Assembly: GCA_015068055.1 (NCBI GenBank)
Contig: SVLG01000017.1
Location: forward strand, 1 to 31,980
Direction of reading: 5' to 3'
Length of the DNA: 31,980 nt
Origin: Oscillospiraceae bacterium
GTDB lineage: Bacteria; Bacillota_A; Clostridia; Oscillospirales; Oscillospiraceae
The notes under the pieces are model-generated. The model saw only the letters and a program-made list of their open reading frames with translations. It was not told the origin of the DNA and ran no database searches. Made by a program: the position numbers and the translations under genes. Below are positions 15,356-23,793 of this stretch, piece after piece. How positions within the stretch are numbered: position 1 is the first letter of the stretch; each line of letters begins with the position of its first letter.

Positions 15356-15645
15356 GAATAAAAAAGCCCTGAGGCTGCAAGCATATACAGCCTCAGGGAC
15401 GAATGCACATTCGCGGTACCACCCTGATTACCTTTCTGCAGGAAAGGTCACTCTCGGACTTCTGACAAAGTCCCAGCCCGTAACGGGGGCATCCGTATCC
15501 CATTACTGAGGCATAAACCCGTTCACAGGATCGACTCGGGAAGCAGATCGCCCAGATCTTCCGCACCGGCTCACAGCAACCGCCGGCTCTCTGCAGCATC
15601 GGAAAAGGGAGAGATTTCCGTCAACGTCTTTTGCATAATAATTTA
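15356..15645 (-). promoter_or_regulatory. T-box leader, specifier read as CUG (leucine)
   Basis: Transcribed leftward ahead of the LeuA-like gene. The T-box GGGTGGTACCGCGAA lies at 15411-15425. The terminator has arms 15367-15377 and 15388-15398 followed by a T run. The stem I distal part (AGAGAGCCGGCGG, then GTGAGCCGG) is clear. GGAA after TGAC pairs with TTCC at 15539-15542; the base before TTCC is C and the three before that are CUG (15544-15546). The same alignment gives AUC and GUC in the two other leaders of this window, which supports it. Uncharged tRNA-Leu would favour antitermination. Confidence 0.88.
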
Positions 15646-15650
15646 AAAGA

Positions 15651-15679
15651 ATTTAAGCATAATACGGCATGTTTGTCAA
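15651..15679 (-). promoter_or_regulatory. Promoter of the leucine T-box operon
   Basis: On the minus strand TTGACA (15674-15679), a 17-nt spacer and TTAAAT (15651-15656). It is divergent from the isoleucine T-box promoter about 75 nt away. Confidence 0.7.
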
Positions 15680-15752
15680 CGGGGTTCTGATATTTTGGCA
15701 ATTTCGCAAAGTTTTTGAAGGAGTCATACATATATATCCGTCAGGATGACGT

Positions 15753-15781
15753 TTGACTTTTTTGATTTTTTATGTTATGAT
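15753..15781 (+). promoter_or_regulatory. Promoter of the isoleucine T-box transcript
   Basis: TTGACT (15753-15758), a T-rich 17-nt spacer and TATGAT (15776-15781) lie immediately before the T-box stem I. Confidence 0.75.
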
Positions 15782-15787
15782 CACCGC

Positions 15788-16050
15788 AATAATTGAAAGG
15801 CTGTGACGAAGACGGTCCGGCCGTTCAGGTTTACAGAGAGTCGGCGGGTGGTGTGAGCCGACAGCCTGGCGCCATCCGACCCATCACTTCTGAGCCGGAG
15901 AGCCGAAGGCACGCCGTAGGTTCCCCCGTATGCCCGCGTTAAGGGATAGGACTTGTTGGAGTCTGAAGGGACGGCCTCGGGCCGTAATTTGAGTGGTACC
16001 GCGGGTATTGTAATTGCTCGTCTCAAGATGCTTATCTTGAGGCGTTTTTT
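15788..16050 (+). promoter_or_regulatory. T-box leader, specifier read as AUC (isoleucine)
   Basis: The T-box sequence AATTTGAGTGGTACCGCGGG lies at 15986-16005. The competing terminator has arms 16019-16029 and 16034-16044, one G-U pair, and a six-T tail. Stem I shows AGAGAGTCGGCGGGTGG and GTGAGCCGAC. The basal helix pairs GGCT with AGCC and GAAG with CTTC (15887-15890); before it come A and the triplet AUC (15883-15885). It controls the first XRE-cupin-ligase gene. Confidence 0.92.
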
Positions 16051-16075
16051 ATTTTTCTGAAAGGGAGTAAGACCT

Positions 16076-18343
16076 ATGACCAACCAGAATCCTGCCACCC
16101 AGCTGATGGACATTGCGGCCCGTATCCGCGATATGCGCGAGATCCTTGGTTTCAGCGTACAGAAAATGGCTGAGGAGACACAACTCAGTGAGGAGACCTA
16201 CCGCCTCTATGAGAGCGGTAAAGTGGATCTGCCCTTTACCTTTATTCATAACTGCTCCAAGATCTTCGGCGTGGAAATGACGGTACTTCTGGAAGGCCGC
16301 AGCGCCAAACTCTCCGGCTACACGCTCACCCGCAAGGGCAAGGGCCTGGTTACCGCCAGCGAGGACGGCATCACCATTCAGGACATGGCCCCCATGTTCC
16401 GCAAGAAGCTGGCCACACCTTACTGGGTTACCTACGAATACTCCGAGGAACTGCAGAGCCAGCCCATCCACACCACCACCCATGCCGGTCAGGAGTTTGA
16501 CCTGGTGATTAAGGGTTCCATGCGTGTGCGCATCGGCGACCACGAGGAGATCCTCCACGAGGGCGACAGTATTTTCTACAAGTCCTCCACCCCCCACGGT
16601 ATGATCGCCATTGACGGGCACGACTGCGTGTTCCTGGCCATGATCATGGTCAGCGACACCACCGACCAGCCGCTCTTCATCGGGCAGAGCCGCAAGAGCG
16701 ACCCCAACAAGAAGCTTCTCTGCCAGAAGTTTATTCATGCCGAGGAAGACGAGCGCGGCGCCCTGGTCAATCTTCGCTACGAGGATGCCGAGTCCTATAA
16801 CTTTGCCTTCGATACCGTGGACGCCATCGCCCGCCGCGAGCCCGACAAGCTTGCCATGCTGCACATTGCCAACGACATGACCGAGCGCCGCTTCAGCTTC
16901 AAGGACATCAAGGACGCTTCTTCCCAGAGCGCCAATTACTTTAAGTCTCTTGGCATCAAGCGGGGGGACCGGGTCATGCTGGTTCTCAAGCGTCATTACC
17001 AGTTCTGGTTTGCCATCCTTGGCCTTCATAAGCTGGGTGCGATCGCCATCCCCGCCACCAACCAGCTTCTTTCCCATGACTTTACCTATCGCTTTACCGC
17101 TGCGGATGTCAGCGCCATTCTCTGCACAGCCGACGGCGATACGGCGCATGAAGTGGAGATTGCCGAGCAGGAGTGCGGCATGAACCTTACCAAAATCCTG
17201 GTGGGCGGCAAGCGTGAGGGCTGGCACGATTATAACAGCGAGTATGCTTTGTTCTCCCGCCGCTATGAGCGCGCAGAGGATGCTCCCTGCGGCAGCGATC
17301 CCATGCTCATGCTCTTTACCTCCGGTACCACCGGCTATCCCAAGATGGCCATGCACAGCTACAAGTACGCCCTCGGCCACTACGTCACGGCCAAGTACTG
17401 GCACATGGCCGAGCGGGACGGTTTGCACTTTACCATCTCCGAAACCGGCTGGGGCAAGGCCCTCTGGGGCAAGCTCTACGGCCAGTGGCTCTGCGAGGGC
17501 GCGGTCTTTACCTACGACTTCGACCGCTTCGATGCCGAGAAGATTCTCCCCATGTTCGCCCAGTACGGCATTACCACCTTCTGCGCACCGCCTACCATGT
17601 ACCGTATGCTCATCAAGCAGGATCTTTCCTGCTATGACCTTTCCTCCATCCACCATGCCACCACTGCCGGCGAGGCTCTGAACCCCGAGGTGTTCCACCA
17701 GTTTGAGAAGGCGACGGGGCTCCGCATCGCGGAGGGTTTCGGCCAGACCGAGATGACCCTGGGCATCGCAAACCTTGTGGGCACTATGCTCAAGCCCGGT
17801 GCCATGGGCAAGCCTGTGCCCGGCTACGGCATCGACCTTGTGGATCCCAACGGCAACCCCGTCCCCGACGGTATCAACGGCGAAATCGTTATCCGTACCG
17901 ATCCCAAGCCCACCGCCGGCGTGTTCCTGGGGTATTACCGCAATCAGGAGGCCACCGATGCCGCCTGGCACGACGGTATGTACCATACGGGCGATGTGGC
18001 CTGGCGGGATGAGGACGGCTATTACTGGTATGTTGGCCGTGCCGACGACGTCATCAAGTCCTCCGGCTACCGCATCGGGCCCTTCGAGATCGAGAGCGCC
18101 ATCATGGAGCTTCCCTATGTTCTCGAGTGCGGCGTCTGTGCGGCTCCGGATGAGGTCCGCGGTCAGGTGGTCAAGGCCTGCATCGTCCTTATCCCCGGCG
18201 TGGAGGGTACGGATGTTCTCAAGAAGGATATCCAGAACTACGTCAAGCACCGTACTGCGCCTTACAAGTACCCCCGTATTGTGGAGTTCCGTACCGAGCT
18301 TCCCAAGACCATCAGCGGTAAAATTATGCGCAATAAGCTGTAA
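16076..18343 (+). CDS. XRE-cupin-acyl-CoA ligase fusion (isoleucine T-box)
   Basis: A 755-residue fusion. Residues about 11-72 are an XRE-type helix-turn-helix (VQKMAEETQLSEETYRLYESGK). About 115-190 form a cupin (THAGQEFDLVIKG, then GDSIFYKSSTPHGM). About 235-755 are an AMP-forming acyl-CoA synthetase of the acetyl/medium-chain type: TSGTTGYPK (415-423), GFGQTE (554-559), GRADDVIKSSGYRIGPFEIE (654-673) and the catalytic Lys749 in TISGKI. XRE-cupin proteins are usually separate regulators; here the module is joined to the enzyme. The only leader upstream is an isoleucine T-box, so I infer activation of 2-methylbutyrate to its CoA ester as an isoleucine precursor. GGGAG precedes the ATG. A long hairpin separates it from the paralogue downstream. 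The fatty acid specificity is inferred, not seen. Confidence 0.88.
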   Translation: MTNQNPATQLMDIAARIRDMREILGFSVQKMAEETQLSEETYRLYESGKVDLPFTFIHNCSKIFGVEMTVLLEGRSAKLSGYTLTRKGKGLVTASEDGITIQDMAPMFRKKLATPYWVTYEYSEELQSQPIHTTTHAGQEFDLVIKGSMRVRIGDHEEILHEGDSIFYKSSTPHGMIAIDGHDCVFLAMIMVSDTTDQPLFIGQSRKSDPNKKLLCQKFIHAEEDERGALVNLRYEDAESYNFAFDTVDAIARREPDKLAMLHIANDMTERRFSFKDIKDASSQSANYFKSLGIKRGDRVMLVLKRHYQFWFAILGLHKLGAIAIPATNQLLSHDFTYRFTAADVSAILCTADGDTAHEVEIAEQECGMNLTKILVGGKREGWHDYNSEYALFSRRYERAEDAPCGSDPMLMLFTSGTTGYPKMAMHSYKYALGHYVTAKYWHMAERDGLHFTISETGWGKALWGKLYGQWLCEGAVFTYDFDRFDAEKILPMFAQYGITTFCAPPTMYRMLIKQDLSCYDLSSIHHATTAGEALNPEVFHQFEKATGLRIAEGFGQTEMTLGIANLVGTMLKPGAMGKPVPGYGIDLVDPNGNPVPDGINGEIVIRTDPKPTAGVFLGYYRNQEATDAAWHDGMYHTGDVAWRDEDGYYWYVGRADDVIKSSGYRIGPFEIESAIMELPYVLECGVCAAPDEVRGQVVKACIVLIPGVEGTDVLKKDIQNYVKHRTAPYKYPRIVEFRTELPKTISGKIMRNKL

Positions 18344-18350
18344 ATACGCT

Positions 18351-18391
18351 CGTTTCTATGCAGACGGCACAAAGCTGTCTGCATAGAAACG
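18351..18391 (+). terminator. Long hairpin after the first XRE-cupin-ligase gene, terminator-like
   Basis: A perfect 15-bp stem (arms 18351-18365 and 18377-18391) starts eight bases after the stop codon. The tail is AT-rich (GAATATTTATT) but lacks a solid T run, so termination may be partial and some transcripts may read into the valine T-box. Confidence 0.6.
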
Positions 18392-18415
18392 GAATATTTA
18401 TTCCATTTGTGTGCA

Positions 18416-18444
18416 TTGACAATTTCACAGCGAAATGATAAGAT
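18416..18444 (+). promoter_or_regulatory. Promoter of the valine T-box operon
   Basis: TTGACA (18416-18421), a 17-nt spacer and TAAGAT (18439-18444) lie a few bases before the T-box leader. Confidence 0.78.
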
Positions 18445-18450
18445 TCTGAC

Positions 18451-18733
18451 AAATTCAATCAAAGGCTTTGACGGAGAGGATCGGCGGCGATAAGCATCCC
18501 CAGAGAAATGGCGGTTGGTGCGAGCCATGATGTTTGCGGTCGGTCAGTCGCTCCCAAGCCGGAGGGAAGAAAGCCCGGGGCGGGCGAGTAGAACCCTTCC
18601 GCGTCAGCTGCGTCAGTGCTTAGGGCTTGCTGGAGCCCGATGAGTGGTATCTGCCGTGAGGCAGATGCAATTTGAGTGGTACCGCGGGTATATTTCACCC
18701 GTCTCAAAGAATCTATCTTTGGGACGGGTTTTT
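18451..18733 (+). promoter_or_regulatory. T-box leader, specifier read as GUC (valine)
   Basis: The T-box AATTTGAGTGGTACCGCGGG is at 18669-18688. The terminator has arms at 18698-18709 and 18717-18728 with one G-U pair, then a T run. Stem I shows AGAGAAATGGCGGTTGG and GCGAGCCATG. In the basal helix GGCTT pairs with AAGCC and GGAG with CTCC (18551-18554). The base before it is G and the triplet before that is GUC (18547-18549). It controls the long operon that ends with the branched-chain aminotransferase. Confidence 0.92.
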
Positions 18734-18760
18734 GTTTTCCGGCCCAAACGGGAGGATAAC

Positions 18761-21046
18761 ATGGAAGATAAGATTACTGCGTTGGAGTACAAGATCCGTG
18801 AAATGGCGGGCCGTATCCGTGAGCTTCGTGAGATCACAGGACTTTCCGTGGAGGAGATGGCGCGGCGTACCGGTGTCAGCGAGGAGGAGTATGTCCTTTG
18901 CGAGAGCGGTAAGAAGGATCTGAACATTGCCTTTCTGTATCGCTGTTCTCTGAGCTTCGGCGTTGACTTTACGGATCTTATCGAAGGACACAGCCCCAAG
19001 CTGCGCTCCTACTCTCTTACCCGTGCCGGCGAGGGGCAAAAGATTGAGGAAGCCCACCATATGGTTGGCTTTAACCTGGCGGCCGGCTTCAAAAACCGTA
19101 TTGCCCTTCCTTTGTACATGGAACTGGGTTATCGGCAGGGTGCAGAGCATGAGGATATCGAGCTTACCACCCATGAGGGGCAGGAGTGTGACATCGTCCT
19201 CCGGGGCCACATGAAGCTGCAGATCGGTGAGCACTACGAAATCCTTAAAGAGGGCGACTGTATTTATTACGACAGCTCCGTGCCCCACGGCATGATTGCC
19301 GTGGATGGGCAGGACTGTGCCTTCTATGCCATCGTTCTGAACCCTGCCGGTGCTGCCGCCGCAAAACCGGTGGAGCGCGCGCAGCCCACCAAAATCGCCG
19401 GCCGCGATGCGGAGCGCCGCGTTTACCACGACTTCATTCTGCCCACGGAAGGGGAGAAGGGCGGCCTTGAGAAGATCGCCTTCCAAAACGAGGAGCAGTT
19501 CAACTTTGCCTTTGATGTGGTGGACAAGCTGGGCCGTGAAAAGCCCGGGAAGCTTGCCATGCTGCATATTGCCAACGACCTGACGGAGCGGCGTTTTACC
19601 TTCCAGGACATGAAGAAGGAGTCTGCCCGGGCCGCCAACTATTTCAAGTCCATCGGCATCCGCCGGGGCGACCGGGTCATGCTGGTTTTGAAGCGTCATT
19701 ACCAGTTCTGGTTTGCCATCCTTGGCCTCCATAAGCTGGGCGCTGTGGCCATCCCTGCTACTAACCAGCTGCAGGTGAAGGACTTTACCTACCGTTTTGA
19801 CGCGGCGGATGTCCGTGCCGTCCTCTGTACCGCCGACGGTGATACCGCCGCCGCCGTGGAAGAAGCGGTCAGAAGCTGTCCTCAGGTGAAGCATCTGGTC
19901 ATGGTGGGCGGCAGCCGGGAGGGCTGGCACGACTTTGATGACGAGTATCCCATCTACTCCAGTCACTTTGAGCGCAAGGCCGACGCCCCCTGCGGCAGCG
20001 ATCCCATGCTCATGTTCTTTACCTCCGGCACCTCCGGCTATCCCAAGATCGCTGCGCATAACTACAAATACCCGCTGGGCCACTTCATCACCGCCAGATA
20101 CTGGCATCAGGTGAACCCCGACGGCCTGCATCTCACCATTTCCGATACCGGCTGGGCCAAGGCCCTCTGGGGCAAGCTCTACGGTCAGTGGCTCTGCGAG
20201 GCTGCCGTCTTCGTCTATGACTTTGACCGCTTTGATGCCGAGCGCATCCTGCCCATGTTCGCAAAGTATAAGATTACCACCTTCTGTGCCCCGCCCACCA
20301 TGTACCGCATGCTTATCAAGCAGGACCTTTCCCGCTTCGACCTTTCTTCCATCGAGCATGCCTCCATCGCCGGCGAGGCCCTCAACCCTGAGGTCTTCCG
20401 TCAGTTCGAGCGTGCCACCGGCCTGCAGATCATGGAGGGCTTTGGTCAGAGCGAAAGCACCCTGATCATCGGCAACCTCTCCGGTTCCAGCCACAAGATC
20501 GGCTCCATGGGCAAGCCCGTGCCCCTCTACGACGTGCATCTTCTCAACCCGGATGGGGAGGAAGTGGACCGCGGCGAGACCGGCGAAATCTGCATCAACA
20601 TTGCAAACGGTCTGCCCTGCGGCCTCAGCTACGGCTATGAAGGCAGCGATGAGGCTACTGCCAGCACCTGGCGCGATGGGTACTACCACACCGGCGACCT
20701 CGCCTGGAAGGACGAGGGTGGTTTCTACTGGTACGTTGGCCGCGCCGACGATGTTATTAAATCCTCCGGCTACCGCATTGGGCCTTTCGAGATCGAAAGC
20801 ACCATTATGGAGCTGCCCTATGTTCTCGAGTGCGGCGTCTCTGCCGCTCCCGATGAGGTCCGCGGCCAGGTGGTCAAGGCCAGCATCGTGCTGGTGAAGG
20901 ATTTCAAGGGTACCGACGAACTCAAGCGTGAGATCCAAAACTACGTCAAGAGCCGTACCGCGCCCTACAAATACCCCCGTATCGTGGAGTTCCGCGAGTC
21001 GCTGCCCAAGACGGTCAGCGGTAAAATCATCCGCAGCAAGCTGTAA
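18761..21046 (+). CDS. XRE-cupin-acyl-CoA ligase fusion (valine T-box)
   Basis: A 761-residue paralogue of the gene upstream, with the same order. The XRE helix-turn-helix is about 14-75, the cupin about 120-193 (THEGQECDIVLRG, GDCIYYDSSVPHGM), then a longer Ala/Pro linker, and the acyl-CoA synthetase is about 240-761: TSGTSGYPK (421-429), GFGQSE (560-565), GRADDVIKSSGYRIG (660-674) and Lys755 in VSGKI. Long stretches are identical to the first copy, while pocket segments differ (DTGWAKALWG against ETGWGKALWG; HASIAGEA against HATTAGEA). I start at the ATG at 18761 with GGAGG ten bases upstream; the frame stays open to 18644 but that part is the T-box. Under a valine T-box and next to VOR, it most likely activates isobutyrate. 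Confidence 0.9.
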   Translation: MEDKITALEYKIREMAGRIRELREITGLSVEEMARRTGVSEEEYVLCESGKKDLNIAFLYRCSLSFGVDFTDLIEGHSPKLRSYSLTRAGEGQKIEEAHHMVGFNLAAGFKNRIALPLYMELGYRQGAEHEDIELTTHEGQECDIVLRGHMKLQIGEHYEILKEGDCIYYDSSVPHGMIAVDGQDCAFYAIVLNPAGAAAAKPVERAQPTKIAGRDAERRVYHDFILPTEGEKGGLEKIAFQNEEQFNFAFDVVDKLGREKPGKLAMLHIANDLTERRFTFQDMKKESARAANYFKSIGIRRGDRVMLVLKRHYQFWFAILGLHKLGAVAIPATNQLQVKDFTYRFDAADVRAVLCTADGDTAAAVEEAVRSCPQVKHLVMVGGSREGWHDFDDEYPIYSSHFERKADAPCGSDPMLMFFTSGTSGYPKIAAHNYKYPLGHFITARYWHQVNPDGLHLTISDTGWAKALWGKLYGQWLCEAAVFVYDFDRFDAERILPMFAKYKITTFCAPPTMYRMLIKQDLSRFDLSSIEHASIAGEALNPEVFRQFERATGLQIMEGFGQSESTLIIGNLSGSSHKIGSMGKPVPLYDVHLLNPDGEEVDRGETGEICINIANGLPCGLSYGYEGSDEATASTWRDGYYHTGDLAWKDEGGFYWYVGRADDVIKSSGYRIGPFEIESTIMELPYVLECGVSAAPDEVRGQVVKASIVLVKDFKGTDELKREIQNYVKSRTAPYKYPRIVEFRESLPKTVSGKIIRSKL

Positions 21047-21058
21047 GGAGCCTTTATC

Positions 21059-21736
21059 ATGGAACACAAGCGTCTCACGCTGTTTGCCGGCCATTACGGC
21101 AGCGGCAAAACCAATATCGCCGTGAACTATGCCCTGCTTCTGGCAGGGGAGGGGAAGCGGGTCTGTATTGCGGATCTGGACATTGTTAACCCCTACTTCC
21201 GCACCAAGGACAGCGCCCAGGTGCTTTCCGAGGCCGGGGTGGAGCTGATTTCCCCCCACTTTGCCAACAGCAACGTGGATCTCCCGGCTCTGCCGCCGGA
21301 GGCCTACCGTCTGGTGCAGGACAAGAGCAGCTACGGCATTATGGACATCGGCGGCGATGACCGGGGCGCCTATGCGCTGGGAAGATTTACCCCCTATATC
21401 AAGGAAGAAGATAACTACCGGATGGTTTTTGTGGCAAATTGCTGCCGTCCCCTGACCCGGACGGCAGAGGATGCGCTGGAGGTCATGCGGGAGATCGAAC
21501 AGGCCTGCGGTCTTGCCTTTACCTGCATCGTCAATAACTCCAACTTAGGCCGCGAGACCACGGCGGAGACTCTGGAGAATTCCCGGAGCTTTATCGAAGA
21601 GCTTTGCCGCCTCAGTGGTCTGCCCCTTTGGTTTTGTGCCGCACAGGCAAGTTTGGCGTCGACTCTTGACGAAGGGGATGTGCCGGTGCTATCTTTAGAG
21701 CTGCAGAAAAAGTATTTTGATATACCCATTATATAA
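21059..21736 (+). CDS. P-loop ATPase of the MinD/ParA/CobQ type in the VOR operon
   Basis: A 225-residue SIMIBI-class ATPase. GHYGSGKT at 11-18 is the Walker A; ADLDIVNPYFRTKD follows at about 38-51 and MDIGGDDRGAY around 94-104. Only one lysine of the deviant Walker A is present (no KGG start). Twelve bases separate it from the ligase gene, and the ferredoxin subunit follows 14 bases later, so it is co-transcribed with the oxidoreductase. Relatives of this fold load metals or Fe-S clusters (Mrp/NBP35, CooC) or regulate partners. I infer a maturation or control role for the VOR complex, but nothing in the sequence proves it. AAGGAG lies upstream of the ATG. Confidence 0.8.
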   Translation: MEHKRLTLFAGHYGSGKTNIAVNYALLLAGEGKRVCIADLDIVNPYFRTKDSAQVLSEAGVELISPHFANSNVDLPALPPEAYRLVQDKSSYGIMDIGGDDRGAYALGRFTPYIKEEDNYRMVFVANCCRPLTRTAEDALEVMREIEQACGLAFTCIVNNSNLGRETTAETLENSRSFIEELCRLSGLPLWFCAAQASLASTLDEGDVPVLSLELQKKYFDIPII

Positions 21737-21750
21737 GGAGGACTCTCACC

Positions 21751-21957
21751 ATGCCTAAGGTAACGTTTCAAACCGATCTGTGCAAGGGCTGCGGCCTTTG
21801 TGTCGGCGCCTGCCCCAAGGGCATTCTGGCTATCAACAGCGGTTTGATCAACAAAAAGGGATATTCTCCCGCGGTTATGACGGATGAGGAGAAGTGCATC
21901 GGCTGCGCTTTCTGCGCCACCATGTGCCCCGACTGCGTCATCACGGTGGAGAAATAA
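21751..21957 (+). CDS. VOR delta subunit, 2x[4Fe-4S] ferredoxin
   Basis: A 68-residue electron-transfer subunit with two classical cluster motifs: Cys11-x2-Cys14-x2-Cys17-x3-Cys21-Pro and Cys49-x2-Cys52-x2-Cys55-x3-Cys59-Pro. It passes electrons between external ferredoxin and the thiamine-diphosphate centre of the 2-oxoacid oxidoreductase encoded by the next three genes. TAAGGAGG lies upstream, and the alpha-subunit gene follows 10 nt after its stop. The delta-alpha-beta-gamma gene order is common for four-subunit enzymes. Confidence 0.93.
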   Translation: MPKVTFQTDLCKGCGLCVGACPKGILAINSGLINKKGYSPAVMTDEEKCIGCAFCATMCPDCVITVEK

Positions 21958-21967
21958 GGAGGACAAC

Positions 21968-23026
21968 ATGGCAGAACGTGTACTTATGAAGGGCAATGAG
22001 GCCATCGCGGAAGCGGCTATCCGCGCCGGCTGCCGCCACTACTTTGGCTACCCCATCACGCCCCAGACCGAGATCGCTGCCTACATGGCCAAGAAGATGC
22101 CCAAGATCGGCGGCATTTTCCTTCAGGCCGAGAGCGAGATCGCATCCATCAATATGGTTTACGGCGCCGCTGCGGCGGGTGTCCGTGTCATGACCTCCTC
22201 CTCCAGCCCCGGTATCTCTCTCAAGAGCGAGGGTCTCAGCTACATCGCCGGCAGCGATGTCCCCGCCCTGGTGGTCAACGTCCAGCGCGGCGGTCCCGGC
22301 CTCGGCGGCATCCAGCCCTCCCAGTCCGACTACTTCCAGGCCACCAAGGGCGGCGGTCACGGTGACTACCGCATGATCGTTCTGGCCCCGGCCTCCGTGC
22401 AGGAGATGGCCAGCCTCACCATGAAGGGCTTTGATCTGGCCGACAAGTATCTAATGACCTCTATGATCCTTGCGGACGGCACCATCGGTCAGATGATGGA
22501 GCCCATTACCTTTGAGGATACGGAAGTCAACGAGTACGAAAAGCCCTGGGCCCTCACCGGCACCGAGTGCAAGCGTAAGCACAACATCGTCAACTCCCTC
22601 TACCTCAAGCCCGAGGAGCTGGAGCAGAAGAACTTTGAGCGTTTTGAGCGCTACAAGATCGTGGAAGAGAACGAGCCCATGTGGGAAGAGTTCATGATGG
22701 AGGATGCGGAGTTCTGCGTGGTGGCCTTTGGTATCGCCTCCCGCGTGGCCAAGAACGCCGTGGTGGCCGCCCGCGCCGAGGGCATCAAGGTGGGCCTGAT
22801 TCGTCCCATCACTCTTTGGCCCTTCCCCACCAAGGCCCTCCGTGCCGCTGCCGATAAGGTAAAGGGCTTCCTGAGCGTGGAGCTCAGCATGGGTCAGATG
22901 ATTGAGGACGTGCGTCTGGCTACCGAGTGCAAAAAGCCCGTGAGCCTCTGCTGCCGTGTGGGCGGCATGATCCCCAGCCCCGAAGAAGTTCTCAGCAGCA
23001 TCCGCGCCGCCGTGAAAGGAGAGTGA
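21968..23026 (+). CDS. vorB: VOR alpha subunit (2-oxoisovalerate:ferredoxin oxidoreductase, VorB type)
   Basis: A 352-residue pyruvate-ferredoxin-oxidoreductase-type alpha subunit. Strong features are [29 protein letters not shown] near the start, [36 protein letters not shown] and [19 protein letters not shown], a pattern I associate with proteins named VorB. The enzyme interconverts branched 2-oxoacids with acyl-CoA, CO2 and reduced ferredoxin. Because a valine T-box leads the operon, the direction inferred here is reductive carboxylation of isobutyryl-CoA (and perhaps isovaleryl- and 2-methylbutyryl-CoA). The ATG at 21968 has AAGGAGG just upstream. A 2-oxoglutarate specificity (KorA) is the main alternative, but the aminotransferase and T-boxes argue against it. 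Confidence 0.88.
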   Translation: MAERVLMKGNEAIAEAAIRAGCRHYFGYPITPQTEIAAYMAKKMPKIGGIFLQAESEIASINMVYGAAAAGVRVMTSSSSPGISLKSEGLSYIAGSDVPALVVNVQRGGPGLGGIQPSQSDYFQATKGGGHGDYRMIVLAPASVQEMASLTMKGFDLADKYLMTSMILADGTIGQMMEPITFEDTEVNEYEKPWALTGTECKRKHNIVNSLYLKPEELEQKNFERFERYKIVEENEPMWEEFMMEDAEFCVVAFGIASRVAKNAVVAARAEGIKVGLIRPITLWPFPTKALRAAADKVKGFLSVELSMGQMIEDVRLATECKKPVSLCCRVGGMIPSPEEVLSSIRAAVKGE

Positions 23027-23031
23027 GCAAA

Positions 23032-23793
23032 ATGGCAGTCGTTTTTGAGAAACCCAAGAGCCTGACGGATACCGTCTTCCATTACTGCCCCGGCTGTCCC
23101 CACGGCATCATTCATCGTCTGGTGGCCGAGGTTATGGATGAACTGGGCATTGAGGGCAAGGCCATCGGTGTGGCCCCTGTGGGCTGCGCGGTTATGGCGT
23201 ATGACTACTTTGCCTGCGACATGATCGAGGCGGCCCATGGCCGTGCTCCCGCTGTTGCCACCGGCATCAAGCGTTCCCGACCCGAGAACATCGTCTTCAC
23301 CTATCAGGGTGACGGCGACCTGGCCTCCATCGGTATGGCTGAGACCGTTCACGCTGCGGCCCGCAACGAGAACATCACCATCATCTTTGTTAACAACGCC
23401 ATTTACGGCATGACCGGCGGTCAGATGGCTCCCACCAGCCTTCCCGGTCAGGTGACCCAGACCTCTCCTTATGGCCGCGATGTGAAGCACTGCGGCTGGC
23501 CCATCCGCGTCAGCGAGATGCTGGCTACGCTGGAGGGTCCCGAGTACATCGCCCGCGTGGCTGCCAACAACGTCAAGAACGTGAAGAACGCCAAAAAGGC
23601 CATCAAGAAGGCTTTCCAGAACCAGATCGAGGGCAAGGGCTTCTCTCTGGTTGAGGTCGTTTCCGCCTGTCCTACCAACTGGGGCATGACGCCGGAAAAG
23701 GCTCTGGAATGGGTGGAGAGCGATATGCTGCCCTACTATCCCATCGGCGTTTATAAGGACAGAAGTGCTGCAAAGGAGGAGAAGGCCGAATGA
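23032..23793 (+). CDS. VOR beta subunit, thiamine-diphosphate binding
   Basis: A 253-residue catalytic beta subunit. HYCPGCPHG (Cys19, Cys22) is typical of this family. GDGDLASIG (93-101) followed by [11 protein letters not shown] (121-131) is the thiamine-diphosphate/Mg motif. [12 protein letters not shown] lies near the end. It binds the cofactor that decarboxylates, or in reverse carboxylates, the branched 2-oxoacid/acyl-CoA pair. AAAGGAGAG is upstream, five bases separate it from the alpha gene, and its stop overlaps the gamma start by 4 nt. Confidence 0.93.
   Translation: MAVVFEKPKSLTDTVFHYCPGCPHGIIHRLVAEVMDELGIEGKAIGVAPVGCAVMAYDYFACDMIEAAHGRAPAVATGIKRSRPENIVFTYQGDGDLASIGMAETVHAAARNENITIIFVNNAIYGMTGGQMAPTSLPGQVTQTSPYGRDVKHCGWPIRVSEMLATLEGPEYIARVAANNVKNVKNAKKAIKKAFQNQIEGKGFSLVEVVSACPTNWGMTPEKALEWVESDMLPYYPIGVYKDRSAAKEEKAE

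Noticed and set aside
15781..16113. Leftward open frame across the isoleucine leader.
   Set aside because: It lies fully on a structured T-box RNA and resembles no protein.
18644..18760. In-frame extension of the valine-arm ligase by 39 residues.
   Set aside because: It would translate the T-box and terminator; the ATG at 18761 has a proper GGAGG site.
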